A stretch of 23,475 nucleotides of DNA from Tritrichomonas foetus (taxonomy: Eukaryota > Parabasalia > Tritrichomonadida > Tritrichomonadidae), in assembly GCA_001839685.1 (NCBI GenBank), contig MLAK01001273.1:1-23475 (forward strand), in the 5' to 3' direction. The position numbers and the translations under genes were made by a program. Position 1 is the stretch's first letter; every line of letters begins with the position of its first letter. This document shows, in pieces, positions 1-9,408 of this stretch. The notes beneath the pieces are model-generated. The model made no database searches, was not told where the DNA came from, and saw nothing but the letters and a program-made list of their open reading frames with translations.

Positions 1-28
1 AAAAAAAAAAAAAAAAAAAAAAAAAAAA
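1..28. repeat. Poly-A tract at window edge
   Basis: The first 28 bases are all A, and the tract may continue outside the window. It could be a genomic homopolymer or an assembly or contig edge. Nothing in the sequence decides between these. Confidence 0.8.
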
Positions 29-330
29 CCGCAATACTTGTCGTCTGGTTGAGGTGAAATGCAAAGGCTAAATATACTTCAATTTTACACAGGTCAAAAA
101 TGGCAGTTAAGGACAAATTTATTTTGATTTGTTATTTTCACCCAAAATAATCGAATATTGATTGTCGAATAAAATGTTAAAAGATATGAAAAGAATGGTA
201 TTGTTTGAGCGATTTTCTCAATGAATTGTTGTGGTAAAAGGATTCGAAAAATAGAAATAGGAACCAGAATAAAAATTATGAGTAGTTTACTAGATGAATT
301 ATGTAACAAATGCAGTAAATAGTCGCTTTA

Positions 331-640
331 TTAGAGATTATTAAATAAAAATTTATCAAATCGTTTTTTCATTTCATGTGAATTGAGACGCATCACTATG
401 CAATAATCAGTCAAACACTTGGCAGCTATTTCATATATATTATGATAAACCTCTTCTTTAAGTCCACACCTTTTTGAACTTTCTGGTTGGAACCAAAGAA
501 TAATAATCTTTTAGATGTTGTCCATCGATCTTAAATTCTGGACAAAATTGTTTATGTGGACGCCAATATATTTCAATGACTAACATGGCAGCTTTCTGAG
601 CGAAGCAAAAAAAATTACACTCCAAAAAGATTCAATCAAA
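331..640 (-). pseudogene. Unrecognised reverse-strand coding remnant (frameshifted)
   Basis: Two overlapping reverse-strand frames read like protein although neither has a full-length start. One runs from about 631 down to a stop near 470 and includes the stretch LVIEIYWRPHKQFCPEF. The other is open from 510 to a stop at 331-333 and includes QPESSKRCGLKEEVY and ends near KKRFDKFLFNNL. The frame change around 470-510 suggests an indel in what was once one gene. I do not recognise the family. The residue composition (charged and aromatic mix, few poly-K or poly-N runs) differs from translated non-coding sequence nearby, but the evidence is weak and chance reading frames are possible. Confidence 0.25.
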
Positions 641-1017
641 TGGGAAAAAAGAAGGTATGAAGCCCATCATATTTTAATATTGGAATTAACAACATTACTG
701 CATATTAAATCCGTTACCATAATAAACTTTATTCAGGAAACCATAAAGATATTTTGAAACAAAAATTCGATAAATTGAATGTGATTATCATTCCAAAAGT
801 GGATTTTTGGAAAAACTCTAATATCTTCGTATTTATTCTACAAATTTCTTTTAAAATGAGAATATTATAATAAGAATATTTAATGATCCCAAAATAAGAA
901 TAATGGAATATGAATATAAAAATAGTTTTCCATTTTCGAAAAGATGGTGATTAAAAAGATTTTCATATCATTTTTCTGTTCATTAATATTAATAGAGATT
1001 GTATTCAATCACCAATA

Positions 1018-1203
1018 TTAAAGTAAACATGCCTTTTTTAAAATTTCAAATAACGAAATGTTCAATAATATATTTTCTGCAGAATGAACGAATATTTGTT
1101 CCAAGAAATGAAAGGAAGGCTCCTGTTCATCTACCAATTCAATCTCTGATCGGGCTTTGGCAATACATATTTCTCTGAGAGATGAACCAAAATTCCGATT
1201 CAT
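1018..1203 (-). CDS. Small hypothetical ORF, possibly a gene remnant
   Basis: A 61-residue reverse-strand frame begins with ATG at 1203 and contains SSLREICIAKARSEIEL followed by EQEPSFHFLEQIF. It uses GC-richer codons than its surroundings, which is the main reason to list it. There is no signal peptide, no membrane segment and no family motif that I recognise. No initiator-like TCA(+1)YWW element was seen close upstream. It may be a fragment of a decayed larger gene, related or not to the remnant at 331-640 on the same strand. Confidence 0.2.
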   Translation of the reverse strand: MNRNFGSSLREICIAKARSEIELVDEQEPSFHFLEQIFVHSAENILLNISLFEILKKACLL

Positions 1204-1233
1204 CAAGAAAAAGTTATTTATCGTATTATACAA

Positions 1234-2613
1234 AATATTTTACGCCATACAAATGTGAACAAGTACATTTGTATATAAGAAAGACAATTTTCTAAAAATC
1301 TGAAGAAAATTTTTGAGAAAAAATCTCTGATAGTATTTTTCTCCAATATTGAAAATAAAATTATGCAAATGTTAAGCCAAATAAGACGATCGAGGAGTTT
1401 CATACGTTATTTGGGTGAAAAAAAATATGACACACAATAAAATTAAATTAACCTCCCATTTTTGAATCAATTTTATTTCCTTTCAAAATTTGACATAAGT
1501 ATTTCCGAAGAAATGATTATCTTTAGGTATCGTCATATGTTTGTATTTTTGTCGTTCGTGTCAAAAAGTCTGAATGACGAATCGATTTCTTGAGTACCTT
1601 TAAATGTTTTTATTTAAGCGAAAAGAAATGATAGAAACAAGTTATTTCAACAGGCTCAAAAGATATTCATATTTTGAAGATGAATAAAATTCAATACTTT
1701 GACTAAAGATAAAGGCATGCCTCATTTCCAAATTATTCGTGAATCGATGGAAGTGATAATTGCGAACTTACATTGCAGTTTTGTTCAGATAAGTCAATAT
1801 GTTTTAATTATCATCAAAAGAATGAAATAAGACTTCAGGATTTCTCAAAAAAGTTAAAAAACTTTCAGAAAATGAACTTCCGAACATCGTATAAAGATAT
1901 TTTGAATCAACTTTTTCTTCAGACAGGATAAGTTTCTCGAAAAAAGAAAAACACTGCATCATTACATACTAGATAAACTATCGATATATTATTATTAAAC
2001 TGTTCAGCAGCATGGTCACTTGGCAATTTCGAAAAATGATATTTTATTTTTTGTCAGTAAAAAATTATTAATTTGATTTAAATTTCATAGTATAATCTTA
2101 ATTATATTTAAATATCATGAATATATAATTAATTTGAAGTTTAAATGATTTTAAAGGGTTGAAAAAATAATAATTTCTAAAACCGTGGTTTTTCAATTTT
2201 TCAGGATCTATAACCCCAAATCCTAATTATTTTTGATACAATTCACTTTTATCTAGTAAAATTAAGAAAAAAATGAATAGGCCGTTCTGCACACCAAAGA
2301 GTTTTTGTAATTTTTTGCATTTAAACAAAATCTAATAGATATTTTTTATTAATTTTTTATGTGGATGTAACTATATATAATTTAAAATATATCAATGACA
2401 TTTTTTTGATGCTAATACTTTTTTATAAATATTCCTAAAAAAAATTGTAATTCTTGATTGACACATATTTATTAAAGAAAAATATTGTAACATATATGTG
2501 TATTTATTTTCAAATGGAAATTCTTCATTAATATGACATTTTAGCCTTTTAAAGAATATAAAAATTTTCATGAAAATAAGTTTTTTTTCATTGAAATATC
2601 GACTGAATATGTA
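1234..2613. other. AT-rich stretch with no recognisable gene
   Basis: About 1.4 kb of AT-rich sequence with stop codons in all frames at short intervals. Several A and T runs are present, but I see no motif, RNA gene or clear repeat. Confidence 0.6.
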
Positions 2614-3305
2614 TTGAAAAAGTTGCGTTTTATAAAATTAATCATCAAAAAAAATGATAGAATTTCTTGCTCTCAGTGGCATTTTTTTTATATTTACCTC
2701 TTATATTCTATTCTACAAAAATTATTACATTTTCTATCGGCTCGAATTCAAAAGGCGATCTTTATACGTTGTGATTTTATGATAAGAAGACTAACAAAAA
2801 CTCTTGTTAATTATGATAATTTAAATTTTGATTTATTGTTTTTTGGAAAAAGTGAAAATGTAAAAACATGCCAATGCGGCTTTATTCAAACTACGAACAA
2901 TGATTTCACCTCATTGACGATATCAGTCGATTCAAGTGAAACTATTGAAGAAGCATTGAAAGATTACTTTCAACCTGATATTCTTTTGAATTATTCCTGT
3001 GAACATTGCCTACAGCAGACATCAGTTCGAACAATCGATATGATTGCTCGAATGCCTTATTTTTTAGTTCTTCGTGAAGAGTTGGATCTGGAATTCCAAA
3101 GATAAAACCCTACAATATTTTGAGATGGAATTTGAATAAATATCATTTATTTGGTATATTACTCTATTCAAATTTCCATTACAAAGTGATTTTAAGAGAA
3201 AAAATGTGGATGGAATATAATGATTCTGGAATGCAATCGATTGTAAACCTCCAGAAATACCTAAAATCGGAAGCTATTGATGCTCTAATATATCTTCTTG
3301 AATGA
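2614..3305 (+). pseudogene. Ubiquitin-specific protease (C19/USP) pseudogene, C-terminal catalytic fragment
   Basis: The frame ending at 3105 contains KSENVKTCQCG, then FTSLTISV, then EALKDYFQPDILLNYSCEHC and RMPYFLVLR. This is the order seen in the finger and palm region of C19 ubiquitin-specific proteases (CxCG, a 'dLsi' strand, an 'eeaL..yf..E.L' helix, YxCxxC, a P-x-x-L strand). After a frame change near 3085-3105 another frame continues with NKYHLFGILLYSNFHY and MEYNDSG. These match the USP 'Y.L.gvl.HsG..HY' and 'W..fNDs' blocks, although the H-S-G motif reads Y-S-N here. The Cys-box domain that would carry the nucleophile (G-N-T-C-Y) is absent upstream, and no ATG opens the frame convincingly. 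I read it as a truncated, frameshifted copy of a deubiquitinase gene. Family assignment is fairly secure; complete inactivity is inferred from the missing Cys box. Confidence 0.6.
2748..2768 (+). repeat. 21-bp direct repeat, copy 1 (copy 2 at 3664-3684)
   Basis: The same 21 bases, with core AAAAGGCGATCTTTATACG, occur at 2748-2768 and at 3664-3684, one inside and one just after the USP pseudogene. The match stops abruptly on both sides. It could be a trace of a local duplication or of repair-mediated copying. Function unknown. Confidence 0.5.
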
Positions 3306-3950
3306 TACTTTTAATTATCACAAACAATACTGAATAATGGAATAAGTAAAATTCAATATTAGAATTCTAACTTTTTGAATACGTATTCAATTCTTCTAAA
3401 AAAACAACATCATTTTTGAAAATTCGCTTTATTGTTAAAATAATATTACTATGTTATTAGCTTTATAATATGAATATAAAAAATAAATTAATTTTTTAAA
3501 AAACTCTAGTGGAGCTTTCTGAAAAACACTTTTTACAATTTCAATTTTTCGAATAAAAAAGGGCTTTTTTCGAAAATGCTTGGTAGAAATTCCTTAAAAA
3601 TAGCATATTTATTCTAGTGAAAGTTACCTGCACATCATATAAAAAAATGAGATCAATCTTGGGTCAAAAGGCGATCTTTATACGATGTACTTCCGAAGCC
3701 TTTTGCTGCCAACTGTGGGGTCTTTCACTTTCCAAATTGGCATGATATCTTTGAATCTTCATGGTATTTATTTTCGCCATCAGGAAAAGATTTTTTAATT
3801 GGAAATTATTGAGATAAAGATATATTTCATTCTTCATTTTCATTTTTATGTCAAATATTGAATTAATTGTGAAAAGATATTTCAATTTCTGCAATAAGAC
3901 GAAATTGAAGCACATGAGTTTGAGTTTCCATTCTCGCCTCAAACATCGTG
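3306..3950. other. Intergenic, no recognised gene
   Basis: AT-rich spacer after the USP pseudogene. A 101-codon reverse frame spans 3664-3969 but shows no family motif and ends inside the neighbouring inverted repeat, so I do not call it a gene. It contains the second copy of the 21-bp repeat. Confidence 0.5.
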
Positions 3951-4107
3951 AATATTTCTTGCAAATCAATATTATTGCTTTAATCGCTTAAAAATGTTGC
4001 TGATCAAGATAATTTGTTAATGACGATACTTTGTATTTGATTCCTTTACAAAAATTGTTCCATTTATATTTTGTGATGATATCCATTTTAGATACAGTCG
4101 AAACTCA
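3951..4107 (+). repeat. 157-bp inverted repeat, left arm (right arm 4538-4694)
   Basis: Reading the reverse complement of 4538-4694 gives the same sequence as 3951-4107 with two substitutions that I can see and no gaps. The arms are separated by about 430 bp. Both arms open frames beginning MYLIPLQKLFHLYF, which are simply the repeat read on opposite strands. No terminal motif or target duplication is evident. Confidence 0.85.
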
Positions 4108-4264
4108 GATATCATGTTTAATAATTACAACACAAAATTCAGAATTATTTCATCTTTTTTGTTCTTTTGGAAATTGCAATATTGTTGTCGTTTTTTATTT
4201 GATGTGTAACGAAATTCTTCATAAATTATATTTCATTAGAACAATAAAGTCAATTTGATTTATA

Positions 4265-4469
4265 TTTTTGGTGATAATTTGTTCTCAATTTTTGAAATAA
4301 AAATATTATATCTTCAGAATTTCTTCATATCAATATTTTTGCAATATCAACTCATANAATAAATATTATCCAAATTCCATCAATAAAACATATGAATTAT
4401 ATCTTTATTATAAACTATTCATGTTAAACATTCAATTATATTTCTCCAATTTAGCTACAAAGCCCAAAC
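4265..4469 (+). repeat. Direct repeat about 200 bp, copy 1 (copy 2 at 4699-4896)
   Basis: 4265-4469 and 4699-4896 are clearly related in direct orientation, by eye about 80 percent identical with small indels. They share blocks such as CAATTTTTGAAATAAAAATA and AAACATTCAATTATATTT. Copy 2 begins four bases after the right arm of the 157-bp inverted repeat. The region has therefore seen at least one duplication and one inversion. Confidence 0.7.
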
Positions 4470-4537
4470 TTTTTGCTTGTCTACATTTATTCAATTTATT
4501 TAAGATATTCGAATAAAAGGTATATAAACAAAACGTA

Positions 4538-4694
4538 TGAGTTTCGACTGTATCTAAAATGGATATCATCACAAAATACAGATGGAACAATTTTTGTAAA
4601 GGAATCAAATACAAAGTATCGTCATTAACAAATTATCTTGATCAGCAACATTTTTAAGCGATTAAAGCAATAATATTGATTTGCAAGAAATATT
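4538..4694 (-). repeat. 157-bp inverted repeat, right arm
   Basis: Reverse-complement partner of 3951-4107, with two substitutions (TTATAT against CTGTAT in the middle). The small size, adjacency to the direct repeat and lack of coding content fit a rearranged intergenic segment rather than a gene. Confidence 0.85.
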
Positions 4695-4698
4695 TACG

Positions 4699-4896
4699 TT
4701 TTGCTAATTTGTTATCAATTTTTGAAATAAAAATATTAAATCTTCAGAATTTATTCATATCAATATTTTTATAACATCAACTCAAACTAAATAATTTAAA
4801 AATTCCCTCACAAAATATTTGATTCATATCTTTATTATCAATTATATTAATTAAACATTCAATTATATTTCCACAATTTAACTCCAGACACCAAAC
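4699..4896 (+). repeat. Direct repeat about 200 bp, copy 2
   Basis: Diverged partner of 4265-4469. It ends at the shared CCAAAC motif at 4891-4896. Confidence 0.7.
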
Positions 4897-5298
4897 GTTT
4901 GGTGTTGATATGTATATCTTTATTTGAATGGAATTTTCATCATTTATTTTCTAAAATTCAATACTTTGACTTACAATTTCATGACATAAGTCGTTATCTG
5001 AAAAAAAAAATCATACATGAGTAATATTTTCATTCGATATTCTTTGATTCGTATCAGAGTAATTTTAGTGCAAATCACGAAAATTAAGTTTTATATGAGA
5101 AAAGTAATGTATTTTTTTAATTTCACATCAGTAATCTGTTCTCTAGAAAAACTATATTTTGCAATCATTCAAAGAGCTGGTATTCTATTATCGTCAATTG
5201 AATTGAATCATTCACTGATTGAATGGCCTTTTGAATTTATTTTTATCAAATCAACAGATTTATTATTGAATAATGTGTGAATTTGAATTGATATTGAA
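4897..5298. other. Spacer upstream of the glycine-rich surface protein
   Basis: An 87-codon frame with an ATG at 5017 reaches 5280, but it lacks any domain or signal peptide and its composition (rich in I, L, F, K) is what AT-rich non-coding DNA yields. I treat it as probably spurious. The promoter of the gene that follows should lie in the last part of this stretch or inside the first codons of the long frame. Confidence 0.4.
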
Positions 5299-7443
5299 AT
5301 GGTTTTATATCACATAATATTTATTTCATTCATTTTATCACAGAATATGTTGTTAATCGTGAGTTTCTTGGTTCAAAGAAGTTTCTCAGCAATCGCGTTA
5401 CATCATAACAGATCAATTCTTTATCAGGTATTAGCCCAATTCTCTACCCCCAAAACACATAGCCTTGAGCTTCGTCCTGGTCGTTTCAAAATCGAATTAT
5501 GGGGTGCACAGGGTGGTCGAGGAATGATGAATAGTAGACATGCAAGCATAGGTGGAAAAGGTGCATATACTTCAGGTATTTTGAATACTGTTGGAACAGC
5601 TACATATTATTTCCTTGTTGGTGGTAAAGGAAGTGATGCTATATACAACAGTACCTCACCAGGAGGATACAATGGAGGAGGTAATGGAGGAAGAAACACG
5701 GGTGCGTTGTCAGGAAGTGGTAACGATGGTGGTGCAGGCGGAGGTGCAACAGACATGAGAACAAAATCAGATGATGTAAGTAGTCGAATTATGGTTGCAG
5801 CAGGTGGATCAGGTGGTGCATATAATCGAAATGGTGCATATGGAGGAACATTGAGTGGAATCAAGTTGAATGAACGATATATGTATGCTAATTCCCCATA
5901 TACAAATCAAGAAAGAGGAGATGTTAATGGTCAAGGAGGTGAAGGAAGTTCTAACCCTTATGTTGCAGGAAGTGGGGGAGGCGGAGGTTACCGTGGTGGA
6001 AGAGGTGGCTTAGAATCAATTAAAAATACATATCAAAGTGTTGGTGATAGTGGTTCATCTTATATTAGTGGTTATGCAGGATGCTCACCTCATCAATCAG
6101 GAATTATATTTCAAGGTCCTTATATGAAAGATGGAAATAATAGGGGAAGAGAAAACAATGGAATGGCCAAAATCACTCTGATTTTTTATTGTCATCAAAA
6201 TTGTGATGCATGTTCTTCAGATCAAAATGGAAAATGTACGAAATGTAAAAGTGATTTTTTCAAATATGGAGGATATTGTCTTGAAACATGTCCAGATGGA
6301 ACATATACAGATAATACAACAAAAATATGTTACGATTGTAAAGATTCTAATTGTAAATCATGTTCAGGTACATCAACGAAACAATGTCAAGAATGTAAAG
6401 CATCATATTTATTCTATGAAAATGAATGTTTCTCAGAATGTCCAACAGGCACATATCCCAATTCTGAAAAAACACACTGTTTGAAATGCAATGAAACATG
6501 TTTAACATGTGATGGTCCCGCGAATAATAATTGCACATCATGTGAAGAAGGATATTTTTTAACCGATGATCATTACTGCGTTTTACCAACTAATGCATTT
6601 AGTCCATCTAATCCATTTACAGCATCAAATCAATTCACACAATCAAATCAATTCACACAATCAAATCAATTCACACAATCAAATCAATTCACACAATCAA
6701 ATCAATTCACACAATCAAATCAATTCACACAATCAAATCAATTCACACAATCAAATCAATTCACACAATCAAATCAATTCACACAATCAAATCAATTCAC
6801 ACCATCAAATCAATTCACGCCATCAAATCAATTCACGCCATCAAATCAATTCACACCATCAAATAAATTCACACCATCAAATCAATTCACACCATCAAAT
6901 AAATTCACACCATCAAATAAATTCACACCATCAAATCAATTCACACCATCAAGTAAATTTACCCCATCTAATACATTCACAAAAATAATCACTTTGACAT
7001 CGAATACTCAAACTACTAATTCACAAATTATTTCGAATACCATTACAATGACAATCAATCCATCAACATCAATGTCAACATCAACATCAACAATAACAGA
7101 AGAAGATCAACAAATTAATCCATCACAAAATGAAGAAAATCGAGATAAAAATCAAACAGTCACTCTCTCACTTGTTGGTATTGGTGCAATTATTCTGTTC
7201 GCATTATTAGTTATTACTATAATTTATGTTATTCGTCGTTCTATATCAAAAGATGACTATGTTAAAAAATCACCATATAATCAAGATCAACCATCAGCTG
7301 ATATTGATGGTTTTGAAACCACACTTGAAACGAATATGGAATATAATACCAATATTGTGATGGACCAATATATTTCATATGATAATCCAATAGCCGAATC
7401 AAATCATGACATTAGTGATCCATTTGATCCGAGTTTAGAATAA
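5299..7443 (+). CDS. Type I membrane protein: ALK-type glycine-rich domain, furin-like Cys repeats, hexapeptide stalk
   Basis: Predicted cell-surface protein, 714 residues from the first ATG. The N-terminus is hydrophobic and fits a signal peptide; an in-frame ATG at 5347 (residue 17) follows an initiator-like TCATTT and may be the real start. Residues about 57-295 form a glycine-rich domain opening with ELWGAQGG (residue 66) and closing with GMAKITLIF, the pattern of the glycine-rich extracellular domain of ALK/LTK-type receptors. Residues about 296-430 hold regularly spaced cysteines (CxxC, CxKCK, CPxGTY) of the furin-like/growth-factor-receptor type. Residues 433-558 are 21 hexapeptide units, mainly QFTQSN and Q/KFTPSN, then a Ser/Thr-rich stretch, both likely O-glycosylated stalk. 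A membrane helix spans about 624-648 with RR after it, and a 65-residue tail ends DPFDPSLE. No kinase domain is present. The stop codon is part of TAAA, as expected of a trichomonad poly(A) signal. Ligand and function are unknown. Confidence 0.9.
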   Translation: MVLYHIIFISFILSQNMLLIVSFLVQRSFSAIALHHNRSILYQVLAQFSTPKTHSLELRPGRFKIELWGAQGGRGMMNSRHASIGGKGAYTSGILNTVGTATYYFLVGGKGSDAIYNSTSPGGYNGGGNGGRNTGALSGSGNDGGAGGGATDMRTKSDDVSSRIMVAAGGSGGAYNRNGAYGGTLSGIKLNERYMYANSPYTNQERGDVNGQGGEGSSNPYVAGSGGGGGYRGGRGGLESIKNTYQSVGDSGSSYISGYAGCSPHQSGIIFQGPYMKDGNNRGRENNGMAKITLIFYCHQNCDACSSDQNGKCTKCKSDFFKYGGYCLETCPDGTYTDNTTKICYDCKDSNCKSCSGTSTKQCQECKASYLFYENECFSECPTGTYPNSEKTHCLKCNETCLTCDGPANNNCTSCEEGYFLTDDHYCVLPTNAFSPSNPFTASNQFTQSNQFTQSNQFTQSNQFTQSNQFTQSNQFTQSNQFTQSNQFTQSNQFTQSNQFTPSNQFTPSNQFTPSNQFTPSNKFTPSNQFTPSNKFTPSNKFTPSNQFTPSSKFTPSNTFTKIITLTSNTQTTNSQIISNTITMTINPSTSMSTSTSTITEEDQQINPSQNEENRDKNQTVTLSLVGIGAIILFALLVITIIYVIRRSISKDDYVKKSPYNQDQPSADIDGFETTLETNMEYNTNIVMDQYISYDNPIAESNHDISDPFDPSLE
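5330..5335 (+). promoter_or_regulatory. Candidate initiator (Inr) TCATTT for the glycine-rich protein gene
   Basis: Matches the trichomonad initiator consensus TCA(+1)YWW. The A at 5332 lies 15 bases before the ATG at 5347, within the short distance usual for these organisms. If used, transcription starts inside the longest frame and residue 17 is the true start. A TCACAT at 5310-5315 is a second, more distant candidate. The motif is short and can occur by chance. Confidence 0.4.
6595..6972 (+). repeat. 18-bp tandem repeat array encoding hexapeptides (21 units)
   Basis: Twenty-one in-frame 18-base units inside the surface protein gene. The first two units are divergent (AFSPSN, PFTASN). Nine consecutive identical units follow (CAATTCACACAATCAAAT, 6631-6792), then units in which CAA becomes CCA (Gln to Pro) and the first codon drifts between Gln and Lys. 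The last unit has further changes. The order, from identical units on the 5' side to increasingly varied units on the 3' side, suggests recent expansion at the 5' part. Every unit is 18 bases, so length changes keep the reading frame. Confidence 0.95.
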
Positions 7444-7546
7444 AACTAAATATAGTAAAATTATTCTTTGGTATTTTCAAACACTTTTTTTGGCCTCTTT
7501 AAACCACTGAAAAACTTATTCCCAAAAGTTTCTTTTAAATAGTTAA

Positions 7547-7723
7547 AAGCCCTTTCTCTGGAGAATTGCACATACCAATCAAAATAAAATTACTGTTCTT
7601 GAAGACGAAAATCAGAAACTAAAAGAAGAAGTCCGAAGACTTGAAGAATCAAACGATTTATGGAGAATTATTGAGAATACTGAAGAAACTGATGCATCAA
7701 CAGCCATTGGGCATTTTAGGTAA
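7547..7723 (+). pseudogene. Coiled-coil coding fragment without a start
   Basis: A frame open from a stop at 7544-7546 to TAA at 7721 encodes about 58 residues. They include ITVLEDENQKLKEEVRRLEE, a heptad-like coiled coil, followed by SNDLWRIIENTEETDASTA. It begins 100 bases after the surface protein gene and has no ATG near its beginning. A tandem LWRI motif occurs on both sides of the coil. It is probably the leftover end of a coiled-coil protein gene. The 3' end carries GGTAAG, which resembles a generic donor site but not the trichomonad GTAYGT donor. Confidence 0.35.
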
Positions 7724-7801
7724 GAAGCCAAATAATCTTTCTCTATTGTTTGTTGGTTAGCTTTTTGTCAATGATAATGTGATAACAAGATACACATTGC
7801 G

Positions 7802-8105
7802 TTATACATTTATTTATGCCTAAGTAAATGCCAAGGAAATAATTAGAAACAGTAAAAGAAGAACACATCATTATATTGATTAGTTTTGATAATCATTGAA
7901 TTTTTGTTTTCTATAATTTTTTTCCAATAATCATAATTATTTCTGTGCGTATTCAATATATTCAGAAGATCTTCAATATTAACATAACATTTTGTTTTAC
8001 AATTCATGTATTTTTATTTCTAATGATCATGAAAATAAGATAAAGAGAAAAAGAATTATATTATATGAGTTACATTAAAATAACAAAGAATAACACTTAT
8101 ATATT
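7802..8105 (+). repeat. Diverged dispersed repeat, arm A (inverted partner 13815-14115)
   Basis: About 300 bp matches the reverse complement of 13815-14115 at roughly 80 percent by eye. Conserved blocks include GATAATCATTGAATTTTTGT, AGAAGATCTTCAATAT, AACATTTTGTTTTACAA and AATAAGATAAAGAGAAAAAG. The pair brackets a 5.7-kb segment that contains the complete subtilisin-like gene. No coding frame is preserved in either arm. The family is unrecognised. Confidence 0.75.
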
Positions 8106-9408
8106 AAAAAGAAATTCAAAGAAAAATAAAAATCTACCAAATAAGATTTGCATCATTTCAGAGAAACCGTTTTTATTGGTTAAACAACATCATATTTGAA
8201 TTAGTTTAACCGTTTTATTTCACCTTATTTAGTAACTGTCAAAAGTAATACTTGCCTGCCTTACTAAATCCAAAAAGAAATAGAAAGAATAACACTAAAA
8301 TAACCAAGAAACCCAAATTATAAAACTAAATCAACAAAGAAATAACACTAAGATAACAAAGAAATATAAAGAATAACACTAAAATAACCAATACGTTAAA
8401 AATAGTCAATTTTTTAAAATTTTGAAAAATTCGGCACTTTCGAAGGGACTACTGTATTTTGTTTGAAAAGAGTTCAGAAAAAGTGATTCCACAAAACTGG
8501 TTTTATTATTTGGAGAAAGTTTTTGAGTGCATTTTTGAAAAAGTGGACTGATAATTATCTTTTTGAAATAATTGAATGAACTATAGAATAACTTTTCTAT
8601 CTCAAATAATATATCAAACAAGCTCGACCTGAATTATATCCTTACTAAAAGCACTAAATATTCATATACTTACAACTATTTCGAATATTCAGTTATTCAT
8701 GAATTATTCAAAGTGATTGTTCACCGATTTCAAAAATGATTTCGAACCAAATAAACTCATAATTTAAACATCAAACAACGTATTTTTCCGGATTTCAAGC
8801 AGAATAAAAAAAAAAAAAACTTAGATATTGTGGAAATTCTATGATGTCATGCAAAAAAGGTTATTGATCTGAAATTTCATGGGTGACTATATATATAAGC
8901 AATTTATTATCATTTTCAGACACTGTGAACTTCAGAATCTGAAGATAATCTTGTTATTTCTTCTGAAATATTTATTTCAAATTTTGAAAGGAAATAAAAT
9001 CGATTCAAAAATGAGAGGTAATCTTTTTGTGTGTCATATTTTTGTTCCCCTATTTAATCGAATCTTTTTGGAGTGTAAATTTATTTTATTTCGCTAAGAA
9101 AGTTGTCATGTTGGTTATTTCGTGATATAGAAATTGAGAGAAAAAATGAATATCACATTTTATTTATTCATCCTTTGTTTATTGTTATTTTTTAGAAAAA
9201 GAACGAATGCAATTGAGGGCTTTACAAAAAGTTTTGGATATTTTTTATATCAAACAACTACTCTGAAACTGTATTCAATGATAAGTTATCTTCATTTTTT
9301 CTGCTCACGTTGCCACTCGTTGGTTATTCTATTTGAAACCATCAATATATGGCCAAATTAAAAACTAATGACGAAAAAATTATGCTGCATGAAAGCATCT
9401 TCTATAAG
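8106..9408. other. AT-rich spacer with degenerate short repeats; no firm gene
   Basis: Between 8090 and 8395 the motif AATAACACTAAAATAACC and close variants recur, giving a degenerate minisatellite next to repeat arm A. A 14-base A run lies at 8806-8819. Short frames at 8406-8621 (reverse), 8879-9097 and 9134-9361 (forward) have no recognisable domains; the last has a hydrophobic start after an ATG at 9146 but no supporting promoter motif. I do not call any of them genes. Confidence 0.5.

Noticed and set aside
4031..4258. Frames starting MYLIPLQKLFHLYF on both strands as a gene family
   Set aside because: They share only the 157-bp inverted repeat and diverge abruptly at its end, inside the supposed protein.
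5607..5864. Reverse frame rich in proline
   Set aside because: Antisense shadow of the glycine-rich domain (Gly codons read as Pro).
6566..6988. Forward frame of 140 codons rich in INSHNQ units
   Set aside because: It is the out-of-frame reading of the 18-base array in the surface protein gene; the true frame continues on both sides.
7712..7730. GGTAAG as a 5' splice site of an intron after the coiled-coil fragment
   Set aside because: It does not match the trichomonad GTAYGT donor, and no ACTAACACACAG-type branch/acceptor was found downstream.
8090..8395. Degenerate AATAACACTAAAATAACC repeats as a CRISPR-like array
   Set aside because: Units are degenerate and irregularly spaced without unique spacers; the genome is eukaryotic.
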